Notes: generated from the letters alone by a model not told the origin. Numbered from the stretch's first letter, positions 1 to 8,881 are shown. The stretch: DNA of 64,000 bases from Enterobacter hormaechei ATCC 49162 (GCF_001875655.1 NZ_MKEQ01000001.1:62001-126000); one strand, 5' to 3'. Numbers and translations are program-made.

Positions 1-245
1 ATCCGCAGAACGGTAATCAATTTGCGAAAGATTATTACAAAACGGGGCGCCTTAATGAGCAATTTACAAAAAACTACATGAACAAACCTGACGAGGTTTT
101 ACCGACAGGAGAATTTGGCGTAAAGAACCAGTTTAACATTTCTACGACGGTTAAACCGTCTCGCGATCTGGCTATTGGAAATCAGGAAATAGCAAACCTG
201 CAATGGGCTATGCCGAAACCCAAGAGTGAGAGTCAACTGGCTTAA
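1..245 (+). CDS. 3' end of a probable T6SS effector (Tle3-lipase-like?), truncated by window edge
   Basis: An open frame runs from the window edge (first full codon at 3) to TAA at 243-245, giving the last 80 residues of a larger protein. The tail is polar, with a GNQFAKDYYKTGRLNEQF stretch and no membrane segment or recognised motif. The lipase suggestion rests only on context: the next genes are two lipoproteins of the type that neutralise Tle3 phospholipase effectors, then a PAAR gene. The catalytic part lies outside the window, so the family cannot be confirmed here. Confidence 0.45.
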   Translation, partial: PQNGNQFAKDYYKTGRLNEQFTKNYMNKPDEVLPTGEFGVKNQFNISTTVKPSRDLAIGNQEIANLQWAMPKPKSESQLA

Positions 246-254
246 GGATTGAGC

Positions 255-974
255 ATGAAAATATTATGTATGGCTCTGTCAGCAGCATTAGCTGTGGTGG
301 CGACTGGATGCCAGGCGAAAGAACCGCCAACGCAGGTAATCTACCGATTTGATGATCATCGTTATCTCGAACTGAAGGGCTGGGGTTGCGAAGGTGAACT
401 CTGGTTTAGCGATACTAAGCAAGGTATCCATTCTCAAATTGCCAGTCAGTTTTATCGAATCTTCACCAAAAGATTCGTGCATCCTTCAAAGCACTATCTT
501 GCTATTCCATGGTGGGGAAATGTTACTGGTGGTTTTTCAGTATCAAAAGACTATGGGAAAACGTGGGAAAGAGGGGGGGCATCTATGTCACCTGGGAGCA
601 ATGAACCTGATGGAAGTAATGCTCCTTATTATGATGATGTCATATCTTTCACCGTCGTCAACGATCAGGGCTTTTTACTAACCAAACACCGGCTGTATAT
701 GTCGTCAAAACCGTTTGAAGACCCGCGGATTCTGCCCGGTGGGCCGGGTATTGCCTATATCGTGGATGACGGAATGGGGAATAAAGTCAGCGGGAAGCTG
801 GAACCGCGTTCCCCTGGCTGGGCCTGGGGAATGGTCTACATGACTAAGCAAGGACTTGAGGGCAGCACGCAGCAACTTAAGACAAACTGGCAAAATTTAC
901 CCGACAGTGTACCCGAAGTGAAGGGGTACACCGGCTGGGATCATATGCGCTGTGATATGGATGCGGGGCGATAA
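255..974 (+). CDS. Tli3-like T6SS immunity lipoprotein, copy 1
   Basis: 239-residue predicted lipoprotein. The signal sequence ends in the lipobox VATG-C, with the lipidated Cys at residue 19. ATG at 255 follows AAGGA at 244-248 with good spacing; an upstream in-frame TTG is rejected. It resembles the Tli3-type immunity lipoproteins paired with T6SS phospholipase effectors. A SKDYGKTW stretch in the middle fits the Asp-box pattern S-x-D-x-G-x-T-W. The gene starts 9 bases after the putative effector stop and is followed 3 bases later by a second copy, so all are probably co-transcribed. A run of seven G sits where it diverges from copy 2. Immunity function is inferred. Confidence 0.6.
   Translation: MKILCMALSAALAVVATGCQAKEPPTQVIYRFDDHRYLELKGWGCEGELWFSDTKQGIHSQIASQFYRIFTKRFVHPSKHYLAIPWWGNVTGGFSVSKDYGKTWERGGASMSPGSNEPDGSNAPYYDDVISFTVVNDQGFLLTKHRLYMSSKPFEDPRILPGGPGIAYIVDDGMGNKVSGKLEPRSPGWAWGMVYMTKQGLEGSTQQLKTNWQNLPDSVPEVKGYTGWDHMRCDMDAGR
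645..974 (+). repeat. 330-bp direct repeat, unit 1 (3' part of lipoprotein copy 1)
   Basis: This stretch recurs at 1356-1685, 711 bases downstream. By eye there are about eleven differences in 330 bases, and only one in the first 249. The near-identity at DNA level, synonymous sites included, points to recent duplication or gene conversion. Confidence 0.9.
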
Positions 975-977
975 CTG

Positions 978-1685
978 ATGAAAGGATTATATACCGTTCT
1001 CGCAGCTACGTCCGTTGTGCTGGCGACCGGATGCCAGGCGAAAGAACCGCCAACGCAGGTGGTGTACCGGTTTGATGATCATCGTTATCTCGAACTGAAA
1101 GGCTGGGATTGCGAAGGGGAACTATGGTACACAGATACTCGGCGGGGTATTCATACCAGACCCGTCAGTCAATTTTATCGAATTTTCACCAAAAAATTTG
1201 TTCATCCTTCTGAACAGTATATTGCCATACCCACCTGGGACGACCCAGGAACAATCATTTCAAAAGATTATGGTAAAACATGGTCTCCACAGTTTTTTTC
1301 GGTAGGCTCTAATGAGCCCGATGGTACTAACCAACCATCCTATGAGGATATTATTTCTTTCACCGTCGTCAACGATCAGGGCTTTTTACTAACCAAACAC
1401 CGGCTGTATATGTCGTCAAAACCGTTTGAAGACCCGCGGATTCTGCCCGGTGGGCCGGGTATTGCCTATACCGTGGATGACGGAATGGGGAATAAAGTCA
1501 GCGGGAAGCTGGAACCGCGTTCCCCTGGCTGGGCCTGGGGAATGGTCTACATGACTAAGCAAGGACTTGAGGGCAGCACGCAGCAACTTAAGACAAACTG
1601 GCAAGATTTACCCGACAGCGTACCCGACGTGAAGGGCTACACCGGCTGGGATCATATGCGTTGTGATATGGATGTGGGAAAATAG
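978..1685 (+). CDS. Tli3-like T6SS immunity lipoprotein, copy 2
   Basis: 235-residue tandem paralogue of the preceding gene. Its signal sequence ends in LATG-C. The first 40 mature residues and the C-terminal 110 are nearly the same as copy 1, while the middle (about residues 60-115) differs strongly apart from the shared Asp-box SKDYGKTW. This pattern fits a duplicated immunity gene whose specificity region has diversified. Start ATG at 978 lies 3 bases after the copy 1 stop, which suggests translational coupling. The cognate toxin of each copy is unknown; one may be an orphan immunity gene. Confidence 0.6.
   Translation: MKGLYTVLAATSVVLATGCQAKEPPTQVVYRFDDHRYLELKGWDCEGELWYTDTRRGIHTRPVSQFYRIFTKKFVHPSEQYIAIPTWDDPGTIISKDYGKTWSPQFFSVGSNEPDGTNQPSYEDIISFTVVNDQGFLLTKHRLYMSSKPFEDPRILPGGPGIAYTVDDGMGNKVSGKLEPRSPGWAWGMVYMTKQGLEGSTQQLKTNWQDLPDSVPDVKGYTGWDHMRCDMDVGK
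1356..1685 (+). repeat. 330-bp direct repeat, unit 2 (3' part of lipoprotein copy 2)
   Basis: Partner of the repeat at 645-974. The upstream 5' halves are also similar (for example 297-400 against 1020-1125), but the segment between is strongly diverged. Confidence 0.9.
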
Positions 1686-1697
1686 GGAGATAAAGCG

Positions 1698-1955
1698 ATG
1701 AAAGGCGTCATTCGATTAAACGATCCGTTGATAAGCGGAGGAAAAGTCACTAAGGCCTCTGGTGCAGACTTTATGGGTCAGCCCGTGGCCTTAAAAGATG
1801 ATCTGGTGCAGTGCCCGCTCCATAAAGGGACATTCCCAATCAACGAATGTCACCCAAACTGGACAATGCATGGCCGTGGGGTTGTGGTAGAGGGCTGTCG
1901 CGCGGCGTGTGGATGCGAAATCAAAAGTACCTTATCTGTGGCAGGAGCTTCGTAA
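1698..1955 (+). CDS. PAAR-domain protein (T6SS spike tip)
   Basis: 85-residue single-domain PAAR protein. PAAR proteins sharpen the VgrG spike of the T6SS and help carry effectors. Visible family features are the opening MKGVIRLNDPLISGGKV, the GQPVALKDDLVQCPLHKG strand-turn, and the C-terminal VEGCRAACGCE with the Cys/His residues that bind metal at the tip. A GGGAG ribosome-binding site lies about 10 bases before ATG. There is no C-terminal toxin extension, so it is a stand-alone tip. Its TAA overlaps the next ATG (TAATG), implying coupled translation. Confidence 0.85.
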   Translation: MKGVIRLNDPLISGGKVTKASGADFMGQPVALKDDLVQCPLHKGTFPINECHPNWTMHGRGVVVEGCRAACGCEIKSTLSVAGAS

Positions 1956-3337
1956 TGAGCGCGTGGTGGTTATATAAAAAACAGCCAGACACAGATACTA
2001 CAGTACCTGTCGCCATGATTGTTTTCCTCTATGTGATAGTCGTCGCAACGGGCCTCGCGATCCGGGCTCTCACCTGGCCTGAACAAGAACACGTAACGGC
2101 TATCTTTTTTGTACCTTCAGTTATTCTGCCCATCTGTCTGGTGTCGTTTTTAGTATTTATTGGTTTTATATTTCATGATGCCAACATTCATTATGCTGAA
2201 ACCCGAAAATTCATAGCAAAAGAGCAAGAGATTAATTTAAAGGCGTATGCGCGGAAAAATATGGCTATTGCAGCATGGTCTTCAATCACTCCCCTGGAGC
2301 AACCCGCACTGAATATGTTGAAGCTGGAAGGCGAATTTCCGCTGGCACCGAAAACACCAGTTAAAATTCAGCTGGAAGATCGCTTCGATCAGACCAGGAG
2401 TGAACAGATGTTTTACCGCTTGCTGGCCCCGATGGCAGAAAAATTGAAGGGTAATAACTATCGTATTTTTGAAGCTGTTGTTTGGGTTCGCGGAGGGAGT
2501 GAGTCCGTCATTGATGAACTGAGGCGCACTCTGGAGCGGTTGGGTGTTGAAACTGCCAGCACGTGTAAAATTGAGTCCAGCATGGAATGCCCTGACTACG
2601 CGATCGTTAGCCAATGGATGAACTTATCAGATTACAGAGCCGAGAACCGGTTGATTATTATCGTTGATCTACATGAAGAAAGCGGCGAATCAAAGAGTAT
2701 GGAAAATGCGTGTGCGTTCCTGCTGACCAGCCATTATGTCCAGGAGGAGGGCAAAAAACCGGTATATCTTTATCAGCCTATGTCTGACGTGACCGATGTA
2801 GAGGAAAAGATGGCGATTTATCTGATGGCAGGTTCGGTGCTTACGCCGAAAAATCTCTGGTATACCGGGCTGTCCCGTATTGAAAAATATCCATTAATGC
2901 AGGCACTGGACGAAAAAGCACTCTCTATGGAACGGCTGGATATAGATGCCTCTCTGGGTGCAAAGAGTGCCGGGTATCGGTGGCTGGCACTGGCATTTGC
3001 AGCGGATGCGGTAAAATATGCCCAAGGGGAGCAACTCGTAGCTTATTCTGACAAAAACAAATTTTGTATTACTGCGCTTTCCTCCAGGAAGACCGCTATT
3101 CCGAAAAAGCTTGTCTGGTGCAACTGGAATCATCCCCTTTATCCTGCGGGGATGGCGGCTTTATTCAGCGTATTATCCCTCATTGCCTATCGTATCAGTT
3201 TCCCGGCGCAAAATGATCCGCCGGCAATCTGGGCGCTGATGGCGAGTATATTTATTCCCTTCGTAATTTTTATTGGCATGGGTATTTTTATTTTCATATC
3301 GAAAACTAATGCAGCCTATGAGGATATGGAATTCTAA
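1955..3337 (+). CDS. Four-helix membrane protein in T6SS cluster, possible effector adaptor
   Basis: 460-residue protein; start ATG at 1955 overlaps the PAAR stop and is preferred to an upstream in-frame ATG inside the PAAR gene. Hydrophobic segments lie at about residues 17-39, 49-74, 395-416 and 424-448, framing a soluble core of some 310 residues. I do not recognise the family with certainty. In Pseudomonas the Tle3 effector is loaded by the adaptor Tla3 (DUF2875), encoded with Tle3 and its immunity protein; position here makes a Tla3-like role possible but unproven. Codon use is AT-richer than the downstream core genes, in keeping with an acquired cluster. Confidence 0.45.
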   Translation: MSAWWLYKKQPDTDTTVPVAMIVFLYVIVVATGLAIRALTWPEQEHVTAIFFVPSVILPICLVSFLVFIGFIFHDANIHYAETRKFIAKEQEINLKAYARKNMAIAAWSSITPLEQPALNMLKLEGEFPLAPKTPVKIQLEDRFDQTRSEQMFYRLLAPMAEKLKGNNYRIFEAVVWVRGGSESVIDELRRTLERLGVETASTCKIESSMECPDYAIVSQWMNLSDYRAENRLIIIVDLHEESGESKSMENACAFLLTSHYVQEEGKKPVYLYQPMSDVTDVEEKMAIYLMAGSVLTPKNLWYTGLSRIEKYPLMQALDEKALSMERLDIDASLGAKSAGYRWLALAFAADAVKYAQGEQLVAYSDKNKFCITALSSRKTAIPKKLVWCNWNHPLYPAGMAALFSVLSLIAYRISFPAQNDPPAIWALMASIFIPFVIFIGMGIFIFISKTNAAYEDMEF

Positions 3338-3376
3338 TGGGAGCGATGGAATGATAAAAAGTTAATAATGCAATGC

Positions 3377-3410
3377 GGCTGGTCACCAAGGTGACCAGCC
3401 TTTAGTTATT
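3377..3410. terminator. Hairpin between T6SS cluster and purT
   Basis: GGCTGGTCACC (3377-3387) pairs perfectly with GGTGACCAGCC (3390-3400) and is followed by TTTAGTTATTT on the plus strand. It lies between convergent genes and probably serves the upstream cluster, perhaps also purT. Confidence 0.7.
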
Positions 3411-4588
3411 TATCCTGTCACGTTCACCGCTTTGGCCGCTTTTTTCGCTCTCGCGACGGCGTCGCCCACGTTATCCCCGGTGGCTAATGCCACGCCCAGA
3501 CGGCGGCTTCCGTCGATCTCCGGTTTGCCGAACAGTCGGACCTGCAAACCTGCACCAACCGCACCTTCGACGTTATCGAAGGTGACATTCTGGCTGGTCA
3601 GCTGCGGCAGGATCACCGCCGAGGCTGCCGGGCCGTATTGACGGATACCGCCAACCGGCAGGCCGAGGAAAGCACGTACGTGCAGCGCGAACTCGGAGAG
3701 ATCCTGTGAAATCAGCGTAACCATCCCGGTATCGTGCGGGCGAGGGGAGACTTCACTGAAAATCACTTCGTCGCCGCAAACAAACAATTCCACACCGAAC
3801 AGGCCGTAGCCGCCCAGCGCCAGCACCGTCTTGCGGGCGATCTCCTGCGCGCGTGCCAGCGCCAGCGCGCTCATCTGCTGCGGCTGCCAGGATTCGCGAT
3901 AATCGCCGTCTTCCTGTCGATGCCCAATCGGGTCGCAGAAATGAACGCCGTCCACGGCGCTGACGGTGAGCAGGGTAATTTCAAAATCAAACTTCACCAC
4001 GCCTTCCACGATGACGCGCCCGGCACCGGCACGGCCGCCCTGCTGGGCATAGTCCCAGGCCTTGTCCAGCGTGCTGCTGTCGCGGATAAAGCTCTGCCCT
4101 TTGCCGGAGGAGCTCATTACCGGCTTAATGATGCACGGGTAGCCAATCTCTTCTACGGCCTGAAGAAACGCGGCTTTATCCCCGGCAAAACGGTAGCTGG
4201 AGGTCGGGAGCTGTAATTCTTCTGCCGCCAGGCGACGAATGCCTTCCCGGTTCATGGTCAGTTTTGCCGCTGTGGCGCAGGGCACCACGCGCTGGCCTTC
4301 CTGTTCAAGGGCAACCAGCATCTCAGTCGCAATGGCTTCAATTTCAGGTACCACGAAATCCGGTTTTTCGTCAGCAATTAACGTGCACAGGGCGTTACCG
4401 TCAAGCATATCGATGACGTACGCGCGGTGCGCGACATGCATGGCAGGCGCATCCTTATAACGGTCAACCGCAATCACCTCGACACCCAAACGCTGACACT
4501 CAATGGCCACTTCTTTACCCAGTTCACCCGATCCCAACAGCATGACGCGCGTCGCGGCAGGACGTAGCGCAGTTCCTAAACGAGTCAT
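3410..4588 (-). CDS. purT: Formate-dependent phosphoribosylglycinamide formyltransferase (GAR transformylase 2)
   Basis: 392 residues, the full length of E. coli PurT, which makes formyl-GAR from GAR, formate and ATP in the third step of purine synthesis. The protein opens with [22 protein letters not shown], the N-terminal nucleotide-binding fold, and has the ATP-grasp core ([28 protein letters not shown]). ATG at 4588 is chosen by homology and by the AGGGGGA ribosome-binding site before it; the 38 extra in-frame upstream codons run through the operator region. A PurR box lies 35 bases upstream. In E. coli the gene lies beside eda; here its 3' side faces the T6SS cluster. Confidence 0.97.
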   Translation of the reverse strand: MTRLGTALRPAATRVMLLGSGELGKEVAIECQRLGVEVIAVDRYKDAPAMHVAHRAYVIDMLDGNALCTLIADEKPDFVVPEIEAIATEMLVALEQEGQRVVPCATAAKLTMNREGIRRLAAEELQLPTSSYRFAGDKAAFLQAVEEIGYPCIIKPVMSSSGKGQSFIRDSSTLDKAWDYAQQGGRAGAGRVIVEGVVKFDFEITLLTVSAVDGVHFCDPIGHRQEDGDYRESWQPQQMSALALARAQEIARKTVLALGGYGLFGVELFVCGDEVIFSEVSPRPHDTGMVTLISQDLSEFALHVRAFLGLPVGGIRQYGPAASAVILPQLTSQNVTFDNVEGAVGAGLQVRLFGKPEIDGSRRLGVALATGDNVGDAVARAKKAAKAVNVTG

Positions 4589-4622
4589 AAAAATCCCCCT
4601 GAAAAAGATGCGGGCAGTATAA

Positions 4623-4638
4623 ACGAAAACGTTTGCGT
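4623..4638 (-). promoter_or_regulatory. PurR operator of purT
   Basis: ACGAAAACGTTTGCGT is a near-perfect match to the PurR palindrome (consensus ACGCAAACGTTTTCGT). It lies just upstream of purT, a known PurR-regulon gene. Confidence 0.85.
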
Positions 4639-4760
4639 CTGTCTTGTATGGGAACAGCGACAGTAGGGGTGAAATTTGCGCTTCTTTAGTACTGACAGAC
4701 ATTTCCTGACACCCGCTCGCTTAGGCTGTGAAGGTTACGCACTGTTACGTGAGGAAAAAT

Positions 4761-5411
4761 ATGTCAGGCTGGATGAATCAACTGCAATCCCTGTTGGGAC
4801 AAAAAGGCTCGTCGTCCGGCGAGCAGGGTCTAAGCAAGCTGCTGGTGCCGGGGGCGCTCGGCGGGCTGGCCGGTTTGCTGGTGGCCAATAAATCATCGCG
4901 GAAACTGCTTACCAAATACGGTACCGGCGCGCTGCTGGCGGGCGGAGGGGCTATTGCAGGCTCCGTCTTGTGGAACAAATACAAAGACAAGGTGCGCAAC
5001 GCGCATCAGGATGAACCGCAGTATGGGCAGCAGGTGTCACCGTTGGATTTACGCACCGAACGCCTGATCCTTGCTCTGGTCTTTGCGGCCAAAAGCGACG
5101 GACATATCGATGCCAGTGAACGTGCCGCAATTGAACAGCAGATGCGGGAAGCGGGCGTTGAGGAGCAGGGCAGGGCGCTGGTGGCGCAGGCCATCGAACA
5201 GCCGCTCGATCCGCAGCGTCTGGCGCAAAGCGTGAAAAACGAAGAAGAGGCACTTGAACTTTATTTTCTGAGCTGTGCCGCCATCGATATCGATCACTTT
5301 ATGGAGCGTAGCTACCTGAACGCCCTGGGCGATGCGCTGAAGATCCCACAGGACGTTCGCGAGGGAATTGAGCAGGATATTCAGCAGCAGAAACAGACCC
5401 TCGCGGGCTAG
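4761..5411 (+). CDS. yebE: YebE inner-membrane-associated DUF533/TerB-like protein
   Basis: 216 residues, close to E. coli YebE. The N-terminal half carries a Gly/Ala-rich hydrophobic stretch ([18 protein letters not shown], then [14 protein letters not shown]) that may sit in the membrane. The C-terminal half (about 95-216) is a helical DUF533/TerB-like domain with acidic [14 protein letters not shown] at 4761 follows GAGGAAAA; a longer in-frame ATG at 4728 lacks homology. Divergent from purT. In E. coli yebF and yebG lie between yebE and purT; here they are missing. Function is unknown; E. coli yebE is reported as an envelope-stress (Cpx) gene, but I could not point to a CpxR box here. Confidence 0.9.
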   Translation: MSGWMNQLQSLLGQKGSSSGEQGLSKLLVPGALGGLAGLLVANKSSRKLLTKYGTGALLAGGGAIAGSVLWNKYKDKVRNAHQDEPQYGQQVSPLDLRTERLILALVFAAKSDGHIDASERAAIEQQMREAGVEEQGRALVAQAIEQPLDPQRLAQSVKNEEEALELYFLSCAAIDIDHFMERSYLNALGDALKIPQDVREGIEQDIQQQKQTLAG

Positions 5412-5486
5412 AAGGCCATGTTTCGCTTGCATCATACGCGTGTTTTGCCAACCTTATAGGATGTAAAACGAAAAAGTAAGAATGCC

Positions 5487-7562
5487 ATGCCTCCAAAAGC
5501 CCGACGTACTCCTTATGCGATCACCACGCATGGCGATACGCGTATCGATAACTACTACTGGCTGCGGGACGATTCTCGTTCCCGGCCAGAAGTACTCGAC
5601 TATCTGCACGAGGAAAACGACTATGGCCGTCAGGTCATGGCCAGCCAGCAGGCGCTTCAGGATCAACTTCTGAATGAAATGGTGCAGCGTATCCCCCAGC
5701 GTGATGTCTCTGCCCCATGGTGCAAAAACGGTTATCGCTATCGCCATATTTATGAGCCGGGAAACGAATATCCCATCTACCAGCGCCAGTCTGTGCTGAG
5801 CGCCGAGTGGGATGAATGGGAGATCCTGCTGGATGCCAACAAACGTGCGGCTCACAGTGAGTTTTATACGCTGGGCGGCATGTCCATTTCCCCCGATAAC
5901 GCCATTATGGCGCTGGCTGAGGATTACCTCTCCCGCCGCCAGTACGGTTTGCGTTTCCGTAACCTGGAAACGGGGAACTGGTATCCCGAAATGCTGGATA
6001 ATGTCTCCCCCGATTTCGTCTGGGGTAACGATTCAGAAACGGTCTATTACGTTAAAAAGCATGCGTCTACGCTGCTGCCTTATCAGGTCTGGCGCCATAC
6101 GGTCGGGACCGATTCCGCCGACGATGAACTGGTTTATGAGGAAAAAGACGAGACGTTCTACGTCAGCCTGCATAAAACGTCATCTCGCCACTACGTGATC
6201 ATTTTCCTCGCCAGTGCCACCACCTCCGAAGTACTGCTGCTGGATGCCGAGCTGCCGGATGCCCAGCCGCTGTGCTTCCTGCCGCGGCGCAAAGATCATG
6301 AGTACAGCCTGGATCACTTCCAGCACAGCTTTTATCTGCGTTCGAACCGCGAGGGCAAAAACTTTGGCCTCTATAAAACCAAAGTGCGCGATGAACGTAA
6401 GTGGGAAGTATTAATTCCCGCGCGCGATCAGGTGATGCTGGAGGGGTTCACCCTGTTTACCGACTGGCTGGTGGTGGAAGAGCGGCAGCGCGGGCTGACC
6501 AGTATCCGCCAAATCAACCGCAAAACCCGCGAAGTGGTGGGCATTGCGTTCGATGACCCGGCTTACGTGACGTGGATCGGCTTTAATCCGGAACCGGAAT
6601 CGTCCCGGCTGCGGTACGGCTATTCGTCGATGACCACCCCGGATACGTTGTTTGAACTGGATATGGACACCGGGCAGCGTCAGGTGATTAAACAGGCGGA
6701 GGTCCGGGGGTTTGAGTCGGAAAATTATCGCAGTGAGCACCTGTGGGTGACCGCACGCGACGGCGTCGAAGTCCCTGTGTCGCTCGTCTATCACAAGGCG
6801 CACTTCAATAAAGGCAAAAACCCCATCCTCGTCTATGGCTATGGCTCCTATGGATCCAGCATGGACGCCGATTTCAGCAGCAGCAGGCTGAGCCTGCTCG
6901 ACCGCGGTTTTGTGTATGCGATTGCCCATATTCGCGGCGGCGGCGAGCTGGGTCAGCACTGGTATGAAGAAGGAAAATTCCTCAAAAAGAAAAATACCTT
7001 CAATGATTACCTTGATGTCTGCGACGCGCTGATCGCGCAGGGTTATGGCGATCCGCAGCGCTGCTTTGGCATGGGGGGCAGCGCCGGAGGTATGCTCATG
7101 GGCGCCGTGATCAACCAGCGGCCTGAACTGTTTAAAGGCGTAATCGCCCAGGTGCCGTTTGTGGACGTGGTAACGACCATGCTGGATGAGTCCATTCCGC
7201 TGACCACCGGCGAGTTTGAGGAGTGGGGGAACCCGCAGGATGAGACCTATTACCGCTACATGAAAGAGTACAGCCCGTACGATAACGTCGAGGCAAAAGC
7301 CTATCCGCATATGCTGGTGACCACCGGCCTGCACGATTCCCAGGTGCAGTACTGGGAGCCTGCGAAATGGGTGGCGAAACTGCGTGAGCTGAAAACTGAC
7401 GATAATCTGCTGCTGCTCTGTACCGATATGGACTCGGGGCACGGGGGGAAATCAGGGCGATTTAAATCCTATGAAGGGGTGGCGCTGGAGTACGCCTTTT
7501 TGATTGGCCTGGCGCAGGATACGCTGCCAGGCCAGGCGGGAACTCAGGCTTCGCCTAAATAA
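5487..7562 (+). CDS. ptrB: Oligopeptidase B (protease II)
   Basis: 691-residue S9A prolyl-oligopeptidase-family serine peptidase that cleaves short peptides after Lys/Arg in the cytoplasm. An N-terminal beta-propeller (about 70-400) precedes the alpha/beta-hydrolase domain. The triad is visible: Ser532 in GGSAGG, Asp617 in GLHDSQV, His652 in DSGHGG, at the same positions as in E. coli. It has no signal peptide. The start agrees with homologues ([19 protein letters not shown]). The last 19 bases overlap the 3' end of convergent exoX. Confidence 0.97.
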   Translation: MPPKARRTPYAITTHGDTRIDNYYWLRDDSRSRPEVLDYLHEENDYGRQVMASQQALQDQLLNEMVQRIPQRDVSAPWCKNGYRYRHIYEPGNEYPIYQRQSVLSAEWDEWEILLDANKRAAHSEFYTLGGMSISPDNAIMALAEDYLSRRQYGLRFRNLETGNWYPEMLDNVSPDFVWGNDSETVYYVKKHASTLLPYQVWRHTVGTDSADDELVYEEKDETFYVSLHKTSSRHYVIIFLASATTSEVLLLDAELPDAQPLCFLPRRKDHEYSLDHFQHSFYLRSNREGKNFGLYKTKVRDERKWEVLIPARDQVMLEGFTLFTDWLVVEERQRGLTSIRQINRKTREVVGIAFDDPAYVTWIGFNPEPESSRLRYGYSSMTTPDTLFELDMDTGQRQVIKQAEVRGFESENYRSEHLWVTARDGVEVPVSLVYHKAHFNKGKNPILVYGYGSYGSSMDADFSSSRLSLLDRGFVYAIAHIRGGGELGQHWYEEGKFLKKKNTFNDYLDVCDALIAQGYGDPQRCFGMGGSAGGMLMGAVINQRPELFKGVIAQVPFVDVVTTMLDESIPLTTGEFEEWGNPQDETYYRYMKEYSPYDNVEAKAYPHMLVTTGLHDSQVQYWEPAKWVAKLRELKTDDNLLLLCTDMDSGHGGKSGRFKSYEGVALEYAFLIGLAQDTLPGQAGTQASPK

Positions 7563-8206
7563 TGCTTCAGCGTCAGGCGCAGTTCCGGGCTCATTCTGTC
7601 GAGGTTGTTATAAAGCCAGCGCAGGTAGCCCGGATCTTTATCCGCCACTTCCGATACCGGTTTCCCGCGATATTTACCGAACGTGAAGGTGGTCAGTAGC
7701 GCGGGGCGCCCGGTAATGGTTGCCATATCGTCTGGCGTCCAGCCGGAAGTTTTCACGATATCAATCAGGAGCGCCGCGGTGATGTAGCAGTCATAGAGGG
7801 CGCGGTGATGATGCAGCCCTTCCGGCGTCCGTACGCTAAGTTTGCGCGACTTATACAGCGCCATATTGCTGTATTTGATCCCCGGCCACAGACGGCGCGC
7901 CAGCTTCATGGTGCAAATCCATTCGCCGGGCATCTCTGGCAGCACGCGGCGGTCAAAGCTGGCGTTATGGGCCACATACCACTGACTGCCGTGGTAGAGA
8001 GGGATGATCTCTTCAATCCACGGCTTGTCCGCCACCATCGACTCCGTAATGCGATGTATGGCCATCGCCTGCGCACTGATGGGGCGATCCGGGCGCACCA
8101 GGTGGCTCATTGGGTTGACTATTTTTCCGTCAATCACGTCGACAGAAGCGACTTCCACAATTCCACCCTGCAAATCGCAAGTTTCGGTATCGATAACGCG
8201 CAGCAT
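7544..8206 (-). CDS. exoX: Exodeoxyribonuclease X
   Basis: 220 residues, DnaQ-superfamily 3'-5' DNA exonuclease used in mismatch repair and recombination. The DEDDh motifs are visible: D6-T-E8 at the N terminus, AHNASFD in the middle, and HHHRALYD near residue 135-142. A C-terminal segment ([25 protein letters not shown]) matches E. coli ExoX. It reads toward ptrB, overlapping it by 19 bases tail to tail. yobB lies 24 bases upstream in the same direction. Confidence 0.96.
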   Translation of the reverse strand: MLRVIDTETCDLQGGIVEVASVDVIDGKIVNPMSHLVRPDRPISAQAMAIHRITESMVADKPWIEEIIPLYHGSQWYVAHNASFDRRVLPEMPGEWICTMKLARRLWPGIKYSNMALYKSRKLSVRTPEGLHHHRALYDCYITAALLIDIVKTSGWTPDDMATITGRPALLTTFTFGKYRGKPVSEVADKDPGYLRWLYNNLDRMSPELRLTLKHYLGEA

Positions 8207-8230
8207 TGATCGCTCCTGATCCTAAAATGC

Positions 8231-8881
8231 CTAGCCTAATGGAATGATATCGCCTTGCCAACCCTGTCGGCCTAAAGAACCGGTTAACAGCAGCTCTCCC
8301 TTATCGGCACGCACGATCAGCTGACCTTTTTCATCCCATAATGCGCTACCGCTGCGCGCGTTCGCCATTAACACCGCGATGGCGTATTTGTGCGCGAAGC
8401 GTTGCAGCGAACCGATGGATTGCCGCCAGCGGTGCTCGCCCACCGCCAGGCTGCTGGTGAACAGCGTTGCCTCCGGGTCCAGTTCCGGGGCGTCTGTCTG
8501 GTTATCCACGATGGTGAGCCGTTTATCGCCAGGGATGACGCCCGCCCCGTTACCCTGCGGATAACGCCGGATGGTTGACAGACTGGGCGCGAAAAGCGCG
8601 AGTCCTTTCTGACGCAGGTCGTGTTGCTGGAGCGTAATACCGGCAATCACCGTGATGAAACGTGTCTGCGCGGCGTGAAGGAGGGGAGCAAGCTGCAAAT
8701 CGTCAGGGGGGGGGGGTAAGGTTGTTCCGCCGGGACCGGTAAGCGAAAGTTCCGGAAAGACGATTAAATCACACCCATGCCAGGCAGCTTCGGCAATGAA
8801 GTGCAGGTGGTGTTTTACGTGCTCATCAACACAGCTGTGCCGCGGAGCATACTGGGCCGCGGCAATATTCCATCGGGACAT
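8231..8881 (-). CDS. yobB: Carbon-nitrogen hydrolase-fold protein YobB
   Basis: 216 residues, collinear with E. coli YobB, a nitrilase-superfamily protein of unknown substrate. The first catalytic-type motif is present (CDLIVFPELSLTG, with the Glu). The only two Cys residues lie near the N terminus, so the nucleophilic Cys expected after the central Lys is not seen, and the protein may not be a working amidase. ATG at 8881 follows AAGGAAG; an in-frame ATG six codons upstream is rejected. Codons 56-59 lie in an 11-base C run encoding a Pro cluster (LPPPPDD), a possible slippage site. Probably co-transcribed with exoX. Confidence 0.88.
   Translation of the reverse strand: MSRWNIAAAQYAPRHSCVDEHVKHHLHFIAEAAWHGCDLIVFPELSLTGPGGTTLPPPPDDLQLAPLLHAAQTRFITVIAGITLQQHDLRQKGLALFAPSLSTIRRYPQGNGAGVIPGDKRLTIVDNQTDAPELDPEATLFTSSLAVGEHRWRQSIGSLQRFAHKYAIAVLMANARSGSALWDEKGQLIVRADKGELLLTGSLGRQGWQGDIIPLG
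8706..8716. repeat. Homopolymer of 11 G (11 C in the yobB coding strand)
   Basis: Eleven consecutive G lie inside the yobB reading frame. The frame is intact at this length. Loss or gain of one base would shift the frame about a quarter of the way into the protein. Confidence 0.95.

Noticed and set aside
4589..4702. 38-codon N-terminal extension of purT
   Set aside because: It spans the PurR operator and promoter; the conserved start has a strong ribosome-binding site.
6411..7442. 343-codon open frame on minus, opposite ptrB
   Set aside because: Shadow of ptrB, whose catalytic residues are all intact in the other strand.
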